Origin: Glutinoglossum americanum
Lineage: Eukaryota > Ascomycota > Geoglossomycetes > Geoglossales > Geoglossaceae
Direction: 5' to 3'
DNA length: 64,000 bases
Assembly: GCA_020080175.1 (NCBI GenBank)
Contig: JAGHQL010000068.1
Span: forward strand, 1-64,000
Shown here piece after piece: positions 23,019 to 33,691 of the stretch. The translations under genes were made by a program, and so were the position numbers. The number at the start of each line of letters is the position of its first letter. Within the stretch, counting starts at the first letter, position 1. Below the pieces are notes generated by a model, which saw nothing but the letters and a program-made list of their open reading frames with translations, made no database searches and had not been told where the DNA came from.

Positions 23019-24078
23019 GTGGGCAGAATGGGATGGCTGACAAGGGGTTCGCAAGTGGGCAGGTGCATTAGATTCCGTGTGGATGCGGACCAGCCAAGAT
23101 GTGGATTTTTATCCACCTATTTAGTTTTAGAATGGCTTTTGCGTGGGAACGAGTTATGTACCTCCAATCGCGAGACCAACCTTCCCCCTTTTCCCCCAAA
23201 GCCACTAGTTTCGACCAGTATAGCCGGAAAGCACTTGAACATTACCTCCTCCCCATCACGTAACAGCACAGCACACCAATGCTAAACCTCATGACTGAGA
23301 ACAAATTTTTGGGTTTTTTCTTGTTTACGGTGGAAAGGTATAAATAAATAGTTACACCTACGAAAAGGGGGGGGTTAAAGCCAGGGAGGAAACGGTGAGT
23401 TGCCCTCGGTCGTGAGGTGTGGGGAATAAGGAGGCGGGATATCTTCCGGGACGGCTCCTTAACGCCATGCAAAGCCGGCCAGAGACCAGTCCTTTGCGTC
23501 CGTATCTCCCGGACACATGGCCTCCCGGCACGCGCTGACACCCAGCGTAAGGGTCACATTTCCGCCACTCCTCGCTCCAGGTATCCGGTATTTCCATCAG
23601 GCGATCCCCAGCTAATGCGTACACAGAGCGGGGCAATTCTTCGCTTCGAGCCGGATTACTGGGATCTATACTTGGTAACGAGCCTTCCCCTGACTGGATC
23701 ACCTTGACCTCGAGGCCACTAGGTGCAGTGTCAAAACCGCGGTCTTCTCCGGTTCGGAGGTTTTGTGAGTATACCGATTCGACGCGGGACGAGTCGGTAT
23801 GTCTGATTTTGCCACGGCTGGGGTGCACGTGGAGGGGGTGGGGAAATATAAAAAGGGCGAGGGACTTTAGATATGGCCGAACAGGGGAAGCTTGTGTCGT
23901 TCCATAGCGATTCTCCCATATTCTGAAAAGCACTCGAGGACCCTGCGGGGAGAAACAGACTGTGTTGCTATGAGCTAGGTAGCGGGTTTTCTATCTATCT
24001 AAAGGAGGCATGTCGACGTATGGATGAGGGAGACCCCGCACACCCTTCCCTAAATCCTTAGAGGGCAGTTACTGCGCA
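23019..24078. other. Convergent spacer with a doubtful minus-strand frame
   Basis: This 1.06 kb region lies between two convergent cycle genes. A minus-strand open frame of 191 codons covers 23933–23358. Its middle (PSGLEVKVIQSGEG, then SVYALAGDRLMEIPDTWSEEW) reads like protein, while both ends do not. It could be an exon of a small fungal protein or a remnant. I cannot name it. The rest shows no feature. Confidence 0.3.
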
Positions 24079-25756
24079 TCACTCTACTTGTTTTAATAGC
24101 CCCGCTAGATTCATACTCTTTGGCCGCTCAATTGGCAACCCCAATGCACGATCCCAGATCAATTGGGCCAAGGGCCCAAGACCGCGACTCACCCCGAAGG
24201 TCACGGTGTAGTATAGGGTCTCGTGGAAGCCGTAGTGGTGGAAGAGGACCCCGGAAGAGGAGTCGACATTCGGATAGGGGTTCTTGGTCTGTACGGAAAG
24301 CCAATTTTAACAATCGTCTAAACTAGGCGGTAAGTTAAACATATCGAAAAAAAAAAAAAAAAACAGACCTTCCCATGCTCTATGAGCACCTTCGGGGCAA
24401 TCTCAGAATTCTTTTTGACGAGCTGGAAGAGAGGATTCTTCGCGATCTCGGGCCTAGCAGACGCAAAGCCCATTAGAGCTTCAAAGCGGGGGTCGGATTT
24501 CCGTAGGACTGCGTGGCCGTAGCCTGGCACGACTTGGCCAGATTTAAGAGTCTTCCAGAGGTAATTCGTTACGTCGGCGTCGGTGAAGTCGTTACCAATT
24601 TCAGATTGCATGGCGAGGATCCAGCGGAGCACCTCTTGGGCGGCGAGGCTGCAGAGATGTTAGTTGTTCCGTGTTGGGTTCGGGCACTCTGTAGGTGGAC
24701 TCACCCGTGAAGCGGTCCGGCTAGTCCTTGTATACCTGCGCTATAACTGAGGAAAGGATCACTGAGGCCACTGCCGACCAAATGCGTGGCATGTGCTGAA
24801 ACATTACCACCTTCGTGGTCGCCGTGCAAGGTCAAATAGAGCCTCAGCAAGTCCTGGAAGCCTTCATTTTCCTTGCCGCCCTTCCCAAGCATAGCTGCAA
24901 AGTTGTATGCCCAATCTTGATTTACATCGGCAACGGCCGGTAACGCCCCACCACCACGATAAGAGTTTTGGTAGATTTTAGCAGCCATGGTAGGTAGCTT
25001 CCCGAGAAGTGAAATGCAGTCGTCGAAAGTTGGCTCCCAGTATTCCGCCTTGTGGAGTCCCTTTTTGTAGGCACTTGCGAATTTAGAGGTGTAGTTTAAA
25101 GCGGAGATAGCACAAGCAAGTTGTGTCATTGGATGGAGGTCCTTTGGGAAATTATCTAGCATTTGCTCAACATATTTTGGCAGCGGGGCCTGCTCGGCGA
25201 GCTGACGGGATAAGGCGCGAACTTGAGAGGCCGAGGGAACCTGCCCAGTGAGGAGGAGCCAAAACATGGCTTCCGGGAGCATTTCAGTCCCAGACGTTCC
25301 CTTAGGGAGATCCCGTTGGCAGTCTTTGATAGTACGGCCATGAAACCGGATTCCTTCGTTTGCGTCGAGCACGGAACCCTCCCATACCATGGCCTTAAGA
25401 CCTCTGGTAGTAGCTATGAGCCTGATATCCCCTGCAGGGATTCCACGGAAAAGGAACTACCTCATTCCACCAATTGCGTTTTCAATCTTGACTTCTCCGA
25501 TGACCTTGCTTCCATGTTCAGATTTGAGCTTTTTTAAGAGATCCCGCTTCGCGGGGATAACCTCTTTCAGTGCCGTCTTCAGGTCTGGCTCGGTCTTTGA
25601 TGAATAAAGCCGCGACTGAGTGGGGGAGATAGTCCGAATTGAAGCTGGCTGAACCTGAAGTCAGCACCAACTCAATTGGAAAATGTATAAACACGAGGCA
25701 TGGTTTACCCGAAGTGTCCTCAGAACTCGATAAGCGGTCCTACCGTTGAGAGCCAT
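24079..25756 (-). CDS. mcsA: 2-methylcitrate synthase, mitochondrial
   Basis: Five exons (25756–25709, 25654–25461, 25403–24705, 24648–24369, 24288–24079) give 476 residues. Introns are 54, 57, 56 and 80 bases. The leader [16 protein letters not shown] followed by [13 protein letters not shown] fits a mitochondrial presequence. Citrate-synthase family parts are [33 protein letters not shown], the catalytic His regions [13 protein letters not shown] (about residue 273) and [14 protein letters not shown], and the catalytic Asp in [11 protein letters not shown] (about 415). The enzyme condenses propionyl-CoA (and acetyl-CoA) with oxaloacetate. It is called the methylcitrate form rather than citrate synthase from the RTIKDCQ and [14 protein letters not shown] segments, which I recall from fungal McsA, and from its place between the two other cycle genes. 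Confidence 0.92.
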
Positions 25757-26185
25757 TGTGGAAGGACTACCTAGCCTCTTTAGGATAAATATCAAACGGT
25801 GAACGGCTCGAGCGATTGAGTGCTCGACGAGACCATGGGTCCTTCCAGGGGTAATCGAATCAATTTATGTAGAACGCGGTGGTGGTAGATGCATGATGCA
25901 CAAATGCTTTGCCGAGGCTAGCCGTCGACAACCCCGGTTGATCGATAAGATAACGTCAGTTCTCTCCGTATTATGAAGCGACTCGGGACCGAACCCTAGT
26001 TGTCTCGCCCCAATGTCATCAACCGATCCTCTTGAATCCGGTCTTGCCCCCCCGGCATCGGTAGGCAGCTTCGTATAACTGCTCTCACCGTGCAATTGCT
26101 AATTAATCCCCGTAATACAGCTTGAGAATTCTCACGGTCCCGAAACTATACCAGGCAAACCAGCACATCCCCCATTGCCGATATC
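25757..26185. promoter_or_regulatory. Bidirectional promoter of methylcitrate synthase and methylisocitrate lyase
   Basis: 429 bases separate the two start codons, so both genes must be driven from here. Visible words are GATCGATAAGATAACG (GATA type, near 25940) and one match to the CreA carbon-repressor consensus SYGGRG on the minus strand (CCGGGG near 25932). A C7 run lies near 26047. Coordinated control by propionate or carbon source is inference. Confidence 0.6.
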
Positions 26186-28159
26186 ATGTTGCGAAACGCT
26201 GTCTGCCCAATATCGCGCCGACTTCGACTGCTAGAACCTGCTTCTTTCGCTACCCGCTTTCTTTCAATATCCGCTGTCAGGATGGTTCCTTCTGCCCCGC
26301 AGTCGGTCATCACTCCTGCCCCTACCACATTATCCCCCGACTCATTCCAACTGCTATCAACCTCACAGAAGGCCGGGCAGGCGGAAGACGATCTTTTCCA
26401 CCAACAAGTACTAGATGTGAAGCAGTGGTGGGCAAGTCCGCGATATGTCGGGATCAAGAGACCGTATTCTGCAGAAGATGTGGTTAGTAAACGGGGATCC
26501 CTGCAGCAGACATACCCAAGCTCGGTCATGGCGAAAAAGCTTTTCAATATTCTCAAAGAGAGATCGGCGAAGGGCGAGCCAGTACATACAAGTGTGCCCC
26601 TCAGCCCGTTGGCTCTCGGCATTTGAACTTGGCTGATGTTGAATCTACAGTGGGCGCAATTGATCCTATTCAAATGACTCAACAAGCTCCCAATCAAGAG
26701 GTTCTCTACGTCTCTGGCTGGGCTTGCTCCTCCATCCTCACTACGACCAACGAGGTTTCTCCCGATTTCGGAGATTATCCATACAACACTGTCCCAAACC
26801 AGGTACAGCGATTGTTCAAAGCACAGCAACTGCATGATCGGAAACACTTTGACGCTAGAAGAAAGATGACTCCGGAAGAAAGGGCGAAGATGCCTTATAC
26901 AGACTACCTTAGGCCGATTATAGCTGATGGTGATACGGGGTGAGCGTTACCCCTCCGCACCTAGTTACGCCACGACGACTTGTAGAAGGCTGACAAGACC
27001 GAGCCAGCCACGGCGGACTCTCAGCGGTTTTGAAGCTCGCAAAGCTCTTTGCTGAAAATGGAGCCGCGGCGGTCCACTTTGAGGACCAGCTACACGGGGG
27101 CAAGAAATGTGGACATCTCGCCGGCAAAGTCATCGTCCCCACAGGCGAACACATCAACCGGCTCGTCACGGCCCGGTTTCAATGGGACCTCATGGGCTGC
27201 GAAAATCTCGTGATTGCACGGACAGACTCGGAAAGTGGGAGATTGCTAAGCAGTGCGATCGATGTACGAGATCATGAGTTCATCCTGGGTGTAACGGAGG
27301 AGGCTACCGAACCCTTGGCAGAAGTGATACAAGAAATGGAGATGCAGGGTGCCTCAGGTGCAGAGATCGATGCTTTCGAGGCCAAATGGGTGAAGAAGCA
27401 CGAATTGGTGACCTTCGATGAAGCTGTTGTCACCCGCATCAAGGGTGAAGGTGCTCCGCAGTCCAAGATCGAAGAATACCTCTCGCAGACACGCGCTAAC
27501 CCTAACATGTCGCTCTCTGCCCGTCGCACCCTCGCTGCCAGTTACACAAAATCCCCTGTCTTCTTCAACTGGGACGTTCCTCGCACACGCGAAGGTTATT
27601 ACCACTTCCGCGCCGGCCTCCCCGCAGCGATCAAGCGTGCAACCGCTTTTGCTCCTTATGCCGACCTGCTTTGGCTCGAGACTGGCACACCCAGCATCGA
27701 AAAAGCCGCCGGATTCGCAAAAGAGATCCGAACGGCACACCCCGGAAAAATGCTTGTTTACAACCTAAGCCCCAGCTTCAACTGGACGGGCCAAGGCTTC
27801 ACCGAATCATCCCTGAAATCCTTTGTCTGGGACTTGGCAAAAGAGGGGTTTGTACTCCAGTTGATCTCTCTGGCGGGCATCCATTCCACCGCCACCATCA
27901 CCTCGGAGCTCTCTCGCAACTTCAAGAGCGATGGGATGCTCGCGTACGTGAATCTCATTCAACGTCGCGAGAAGGAACTTGCGGTGGACGTGTTGACGCA
28001 TCAGGAGTGGAGCGGAGCTAAGTACATTGATGGGATTCTAGGAGCCGTGCAGAGCGGAAGCAGCAGCAGCAAGAGCATGGGGAGCGGAAATACCGAGATC
28101 AGTAAGTTTTACTAAGCTCAGAAAGTCACCCTAACTGATTGCCCCGAATAGGTTTCTAG
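26186..28159 (+). CDS. mclA: Methylisocitrate lyase (isocitrate lyase superfamily), mitochondrial
   Basis: Four exons (26186–26591, 26651–26939, 27008–28101, 28152–28159) give 598 residues, with introns of 59, 68 and 50 bases. The last exon adds only the end of a Ser codon, Phe and the stop. The leader [18 protein letters not shown] ... FATRFLS is a mitochondrial presequence, separating it from glyoxysomal isocitrate lyase. The family core shows [43 protein letters not shown], and the catalytic KKCGH loop at about residues 265–269. After it come [12 protein letters not shown] and YNLSPSFNW. It cleaves 2-methylisocitrate to pyruvate and succinate, the last step of the cycle. Length and N-terminus match the mitochondrial fungal subgroup. 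The C-terminus lacks a peroxisomal SKL-type tail. Confidence 0.93.
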
Positions 28160-29332
28160 AGCCCTGAGCATTGTATATACATACATACATCGGACAAGGC
28201 ACTGCCCTACCTACTGATGTCGCCATCGGCGCATATGTAGACAAGTCATATATATATAACCAATCATTTTCGACATGAAAACCTGAATGCCCTACGGCTA
28301 GTTATTAATGGAGATTACTAACGCAATAGCCGCCTCGCCGCGCAAGATTTTCAATTAGTAATCCCGGATATGGAACACAAATTGATAGACCTGTTATTGC
28401 ATCACGCATTGCCCCCTCACGGATAAGACGGAACCGCCCCCTCCGATCTCACGCCTCCAGCCTCCAGCGGTGGGAGATGCTGTTTCGTCCAGGAGTGTCT
28501 CGGGGCCATAGCCAGCAACTTTAGTTGACAAATAATTGTTGGCGGCGCCTCCATTGATGAGATGGAATTGGAATCCTGACATCACTGGATTTCCCTCCCC
28601 GCAATCGGTGGCACCGCCACGACCCACTCCTAGCTGATAAATTCCTGCGGACCCCACCCCCGCTTATTCCCACGTTTCATGGGAAATATCGCGGATCTCT
28701 CCCCCGCAGCGCCCATCCCACCGTTGGTGAGGGGGGCCCCCACACCCTCACCAACACAGCATCCTGGCCCCACTCTCAGCCTCTTCTTCTACAGACCTGG
28801 ATAGAGATTTCCGAGCCGTAGTGATTCATAACCTCACGATGGCTTAGGCATCTAATTTGCTCCATGCGGGACTTTTGCCCGAGCGCTGCCTAGCGGGCGG
28901 AGGAACAGCCATTCCATACGGCGCAGAAGGCGTACCACAAGGCGTACCAAGCGCGGCAGGACATGTGGGAAGCGGCCGCAGGGACGCCGGAGGATGAAGG
29001 ACGGCAGGTGTGGGTTATCGCGCCGCCCATCAACCGGACGACAAGGGCTCTCTCGTCGATTAGGGGGTGCACCGTTTCCCAGCGCGAGGTAAAAAAAAAA
29101 AAAACACGGCCCACCGAGGGCTAGTAGAACCCATCGCCGACTCAAAGCCCCGGTCCCTCGTCGACGAAAACCACCAGAGCTATCCGGCGGGGACTTGCAC
29201 CGCAGGGAACAACAACCACAAGACGGGAATCCAGCTCGGCCCTCCCGAGCCGCGCGGATACCACGACCCGCGAGGGACCGCCAGACCGGCGCGCGGCTTC
29301 CGAGCCCGGAGACGGGGCGCGAACGCCGGCTG

Positions 29333-29369
<37 letters not shown>

Positions 29370-32288
29370 GGCCATCGCGGGGAGGAGGGCCCGTGTGCGT
29401 GTATATATACGGATACGCCGCCGAATCGCTGCGGAGTGCAGAACGCCGCTGGCTGGGTCGGGGGGTCTGTATAACCCCCCCTCAAGACACTCGGGGGGTC
29501 ACTGGGGGAAGAGGGGGGCGTGGGGTTTAGCTCTCGAGGCGCGCTCACGCGCATCCTCCTCCGTTCTCCGCCGTCCTCGGGCCCAGAGCCGTCGTCGCTC
29601 CCGCGGGTCGTGGTGAGGGGCTCGGGTAGCCTTTTGGGCGGAGTCCCTGGTTTTTTTTGGCAGATGGAGGAGTGGGTATGTATGCGGCTCTGTTTTGTTT
29701 TCCCTGAGGGGTTGGGTGGTGTCTTCTGATATGCACAATGTGGATATATCTCCTTCCTCTGGGGTTCCTCTCGCGGTCTAAAGCAGAACTACTGCGTAGG
29801 TCGAAGTTCCCAGTTGGCGGGGGTTCCTCCCGGCGTTGTGCGGATATGCTGGTCAACCAACCTTGTCACATTTATTCTGCTCGAGCCATAAAAAAAGTGG
29901 AGGGAAGGTCTGACTAGCTTTTTTCGTTTTTTTTTTTTTTTTTTTTTTCACGAGCTCTTTATTTCTTTCTCTCGGCTTTATATAAATAAATAATATTATT
30001 ATTATTATTATCCCGCCAAGACTACCATCTATCCATCGACCGACCCAAAAAAAAAAAAAAAAGAAAGCCGTATCGAAGTAGCAGATAAAATAAAATAAAA
30101 AATATCTAGAAAGATTGTTCGTCCCTCCTCCTTTTTTTTTTTTTGGTGGCGCGCTAGAGACGGCAGGGGCTGGCTGGGCACGGGGGGATTCTTGCTCGCC
30201 GCCGCACTGACGGACGAGCTGGGGGGGGGGTTGTGTTTCTGTTCTCGTTCGAGTCGGAAAAAAAAAAAAAAGAGTTGCGGTGGAGCTTTGACGGCCCGGG
30301 CTCTTTTTTTTGTGTGCGACGGGATTTTATTTTGTTATGACGCGCTCGCATTGACTGCCGGACCTGGGTTGGGAGGGGTTTAATTTTTTGGGAGGAGAGC
30401 GAGAGGCGAGGCAAGGCAAGGGGAGAGGGGCTTGGGTTCCCCGGTTGGGAGGGAGATGGATGGGATGGGACAGACGGGACGCGCATCCGATCGGTCGGTA
30501 AGAGAGATGATATTGATCGGTCTATCTCGCGGCATTGGACATCTCCGTATTGGGAAGTTTGGGTGGGGTTTTTGTGGAGATTCGCGATGGGTGGGACTGG
30601 GTGGTTTTCTTTTTTGGGTAGTGGTGTTTTTTCTTTCTTTCTTTCCCTTTCTCTAACCTTAAGGGGGGAGGGCGGCGTCGGGAATAACCTTTTGGGGCGC
30701 TTTGATCGGAGGATTTTTCTGCGCAGACTTTGTTTTTTTGGGGTAGTATTGGCTAATTTGGGCTTTGGGATTTTTCTCCGTTAGGGTAGAGAAAAGCCAA
30801 GGCTGGCCGGAACTGAAGCTTTTATGTTTTGCGTCTGCAAACGCTCCGGCCCGCCCACGAGGCTTTTTTAGTAATCTCCACCATTTGATCCAAGTCGGGT
30901 ATATATGCTGCGGCCGGAGCGGCTTCCTGGTGACATATGCGGTGTCGATGCTTTGACCAGGTGTGTTTGAGGATCGAAAGTGTTTGACTTGGACGACGAC
31001 TTAGCTGGCGCCGCCGCCGCCACCGCCGCCGGCAGAAGGGCTAGAATTCTGTGTAGCTTCCCGCTGTATCTGTTTTGAGGAGGTAGATGCCGGATGACTG
31101 ACGACGGTTGCGAGTTGGCAGGGCAAAGCAAAAAGTGAGACATCATCCACCGAGCTGAAAAGACTGAAGCTGCTTTTTGTCTGAAAAGAAGGTAACAGCC
31201 CATGCGATAGCCCAAAGCGCTTGTTACTCTGCCAGCATCCCTCCTCATATTCTCAAATGCAATGTCACCATTGTACACAAGAAGGGCGGTGAAGAGATAC
31301 TGGGAGAGGCTCCAGAGAGTGGCTACGACAGAGAAGAGATCAACGAGTAGATTAGCCTAGATAAATACATAGCCTCTATCCGTAGTCAAGCGCATTAGTT
31401 ATATACGTGAGCTCATCCGGATTCTATAGGTCCGAGAGGATGGGGTACGCACACCGAAAAGGATTGTGCATTGTCCCCGATGGATGAGGATATCCCGAGG
31501 GACATGCCTGCAGGTGCATGCAGCTTTACCCTGGACAGCCATCGCCGCGAATTTGCTATTCTCTTCCCTTTTTTTCCCTTCTCCTGGCTGCCCGTATCCG
31601 AACACGATGGTGGGCGATGAATTCGGCTCCGGTAGCATCTCTGATCGTATCCCTGTGGGTCGATAGGGAAGGGCCTGCATACATTAGGCAACGCCTTGAG
31701 CATGCAGCGGTAATGCGGCATTGCGCTTTGCGAGGTATTTGTGCTGGGATGATGTGCGACTGCCAGGAACGGTGCATGAGGGGGGAGGGGGGCGGCGGGT
31801 CGCTTTTCTACGAGAATGCCGCTTTTAAGTATCGGTACATCCGCTAAGCCCCTTGCCCTACTCGCCCAACGTCAACAAGAGAGACATTGCGTGCAGTAAG
31901 GTGATCCAAAAACAACCCTTCGCGCTACCACGTCTCAATCAGACCATTCTGTGATGAGCGGTACGGACCCTTTTCTTTTTGAGGGGGGGTGTTTGGCTGC
32001 GAGGGCTTGCGGCCCGGGTACGTACCGCCGCCGCCGCCGCGACTTGCTTGTGCTCCCCTCGACATAGGATGAGCCCTCTAAGCTGTCTATTACCTCTTTC
32101 GTACCGCTGGCGTTCTGCCGCTCTCCGTAGCTGCCACTCGTTTTGTATCTCTCTCTTCCGTAGAATATTTACCTTCACTTTGACTCTGTCCCTCGTTAGT
32201 TCGGCTTCATTTGAGAAGCCCCAATCGACAATTGATATACGGACTTTTGTGTCCGCGAGTCGAGCTTGTTCTTCTTCTGCTTTTCGAG
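28160..32288. other. Long simple-sequence-rich intergenic region
   Basis: Over 4 kb holds no gene I can support. Open frames at 28852–29337, 29180–29856 and 30154–30486 overlap on both strands and are Arg/Pro/Gly-rich artefacts of GC-rich, repeat-filled DNA. Visible structure includes a (TC) repeat at 29337–29365, a 20-base-plus T run near 29930–29948, a (TTA)-type tract near 29991–30011, several A or T runs of 11–16 bases, and a (CGC)-type tract near 31010–31032. The last few hundred bases, pyrimidine-rich with short GC boxes, precede the GH16 gene and are its likely promoter and 5' leader. Confidence 0.55.
29337..29365. repeat. (TC)n microsatellite
   Basis: About fourteen uninterrupted TC dinucleotides are followed by TGTGCG. 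Confidence 0.9.
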
Positions 32289-33691
32289 ATGGCGGCAGCC
32301 CTCACCCCCCAAAGATCTGGTACGCCAGAGTCTTCGCCGTTCGCTGATAGTAATACGCCCGCCATGCGCGCCAATCCGTTTGCCTCGCCATATACTTCCC
32401 GACCAGTTTCAACCGCTGGGTCGTCGACGGGCATCCGTAACGCCCACCTCTCTCAGAGATATTTCCATTCGCGGAGAGTCCAAAAAGGCGAAGTCGAGAA
32501 ACCGTGGCTGCAAAAGAAGGATCCGCGAGAGAAATGGGTCACGATTATCCCATTGATTGGCCTCGGTATCGGCATTTTGCTTGCTGGGTTTTTGGTCTAT
32601 GACGGATTGCGCAGCGTCGTCAATCACAAGTACTGCCCGGTTTTGGCCGAAGATTTCTCTGGTGGGGCGCTCAACGATCGAATTTGGACCAAGGAGGTGG
32701 AAGTCGGTGGCTTTGGGTAAGATTACATCGGTCATATTTTCACAGATAGGCAGGCTAATCTTAATTCTTTCGCAGGAATGGTCAATTCGATATGACGACA
32801 AAGAGTGATGAGAATGTCTTCATCAAGGACGGGCAACTATGGATCAAGCCGACACTTCAGGATCAGAAACTTATCGAGACGAACAACGTCGTGGATCTTC
32901 TAGCTGATGGCTCCTGTACCTCGAGTGTCCCCACCAACTGCATCGTAGCCACAAATACCACCAACGGCACCATCATTAACCCTGTTAAATCCGGCCGCAT
33001 AAACACCAAGAAGGGTGCTACCATAAAATATGGCCGAGTTGAGGTTAAAGCTAAGCTTCCTGCTGGGGATTGGCTTTGGCCTGCTATTTGGATGATGCCT
33101 GTCAAGGAAACGTATGGTGCCTGGCCTAGATCTGGGGAAATTGACATTGTTGAGTCCCGCGGAAATAACTATACCTACGCGCAAGGCGGCAACAACATTA
33201 TCAGCAGTGCGCTTCATTGGGGACCTGACGCTGCGAATGACGCCTGGTGGAGGACAAACGTCAAGCGGTCAGCCCTCCACACCACCTACTCGAAATCCTA
33301 CCACACCTTTGGCCTCGAATGGAGCGAAAAGTACCTTTTCACATATGTCGATACCCGCCTCCTACAAGTGCTCTATACAAACTTCGACGAGCCTCTCTGG
33401 CAACGTGGTGCATTCCCTCTGTCTAACTCCAATGGAACTCGCCTCCAGGACATTTGGAGCCAGACAGGCCGTGACTCAACCCCGTTTGATCAAGAATTTT
33501 ACCTTATTCTGAACGTCGCCGTCGGTGGAACCAATGGTTGGTTTGAGGATGGCAAGAGCGGAAAGCCGTGGGTGGATCATAGCCCTACCGCACCGCGAGA
33601 TTTTTGGAACGCGCGAGATAGATGGCACTCTACGTGGCAGAACGAAGGCGCTATGGTTGTCGACAGCGTGAAGATGTGGCAACAATGTTGA
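32289..33691 (+). CDS. Membrane-anchored GH16 beta-glucanase / transglycosylase
   Basis: Exons 32289–32716 and 32776–33691, with a 59-base intron, give 447 residues. The N-terminal about 82 residues are Ser/Pro-rich and cytosolic-looking, followed by one membrane segment (IIPLIGLGIGILLAGFLVYD, about residues 85–105). This makes it a type II membrane protein with the enzyme outside. The GH16 fold follows, with YGRVEVKAKLPAGDWLWPAIW and the catalytic motif GEIDIVES (about residue 263; both Glu and the Asp present). Then come SALHWGP, HTFGLEWSEKYLFTYVD and a C-terminal FYLILNVAVGGTNGW. Fungal proteins of this layout act on beta-1,3 or mixed-linked glucan in the wall. The intron was placed by joining GGFG to NGQFD. 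Confidence 0.93.

Noticed and set aside
24079-25756. Plain citrate synthase for the methylcitrate synthase gene
   Set aside because: Sequence words recalled from the fungal methylcitrate subgroup and direct neighbourhood with the two other cycle genes favour methylcitrate synthase; a tree would settle it.
28852-29856. Frames of 70–160 codons on both strands
   Set aside because: Arg/Pro/Gly-rich translations of GC-rich repeats, including a TC microsatellite read as alternating residues; no motif or credible start context.
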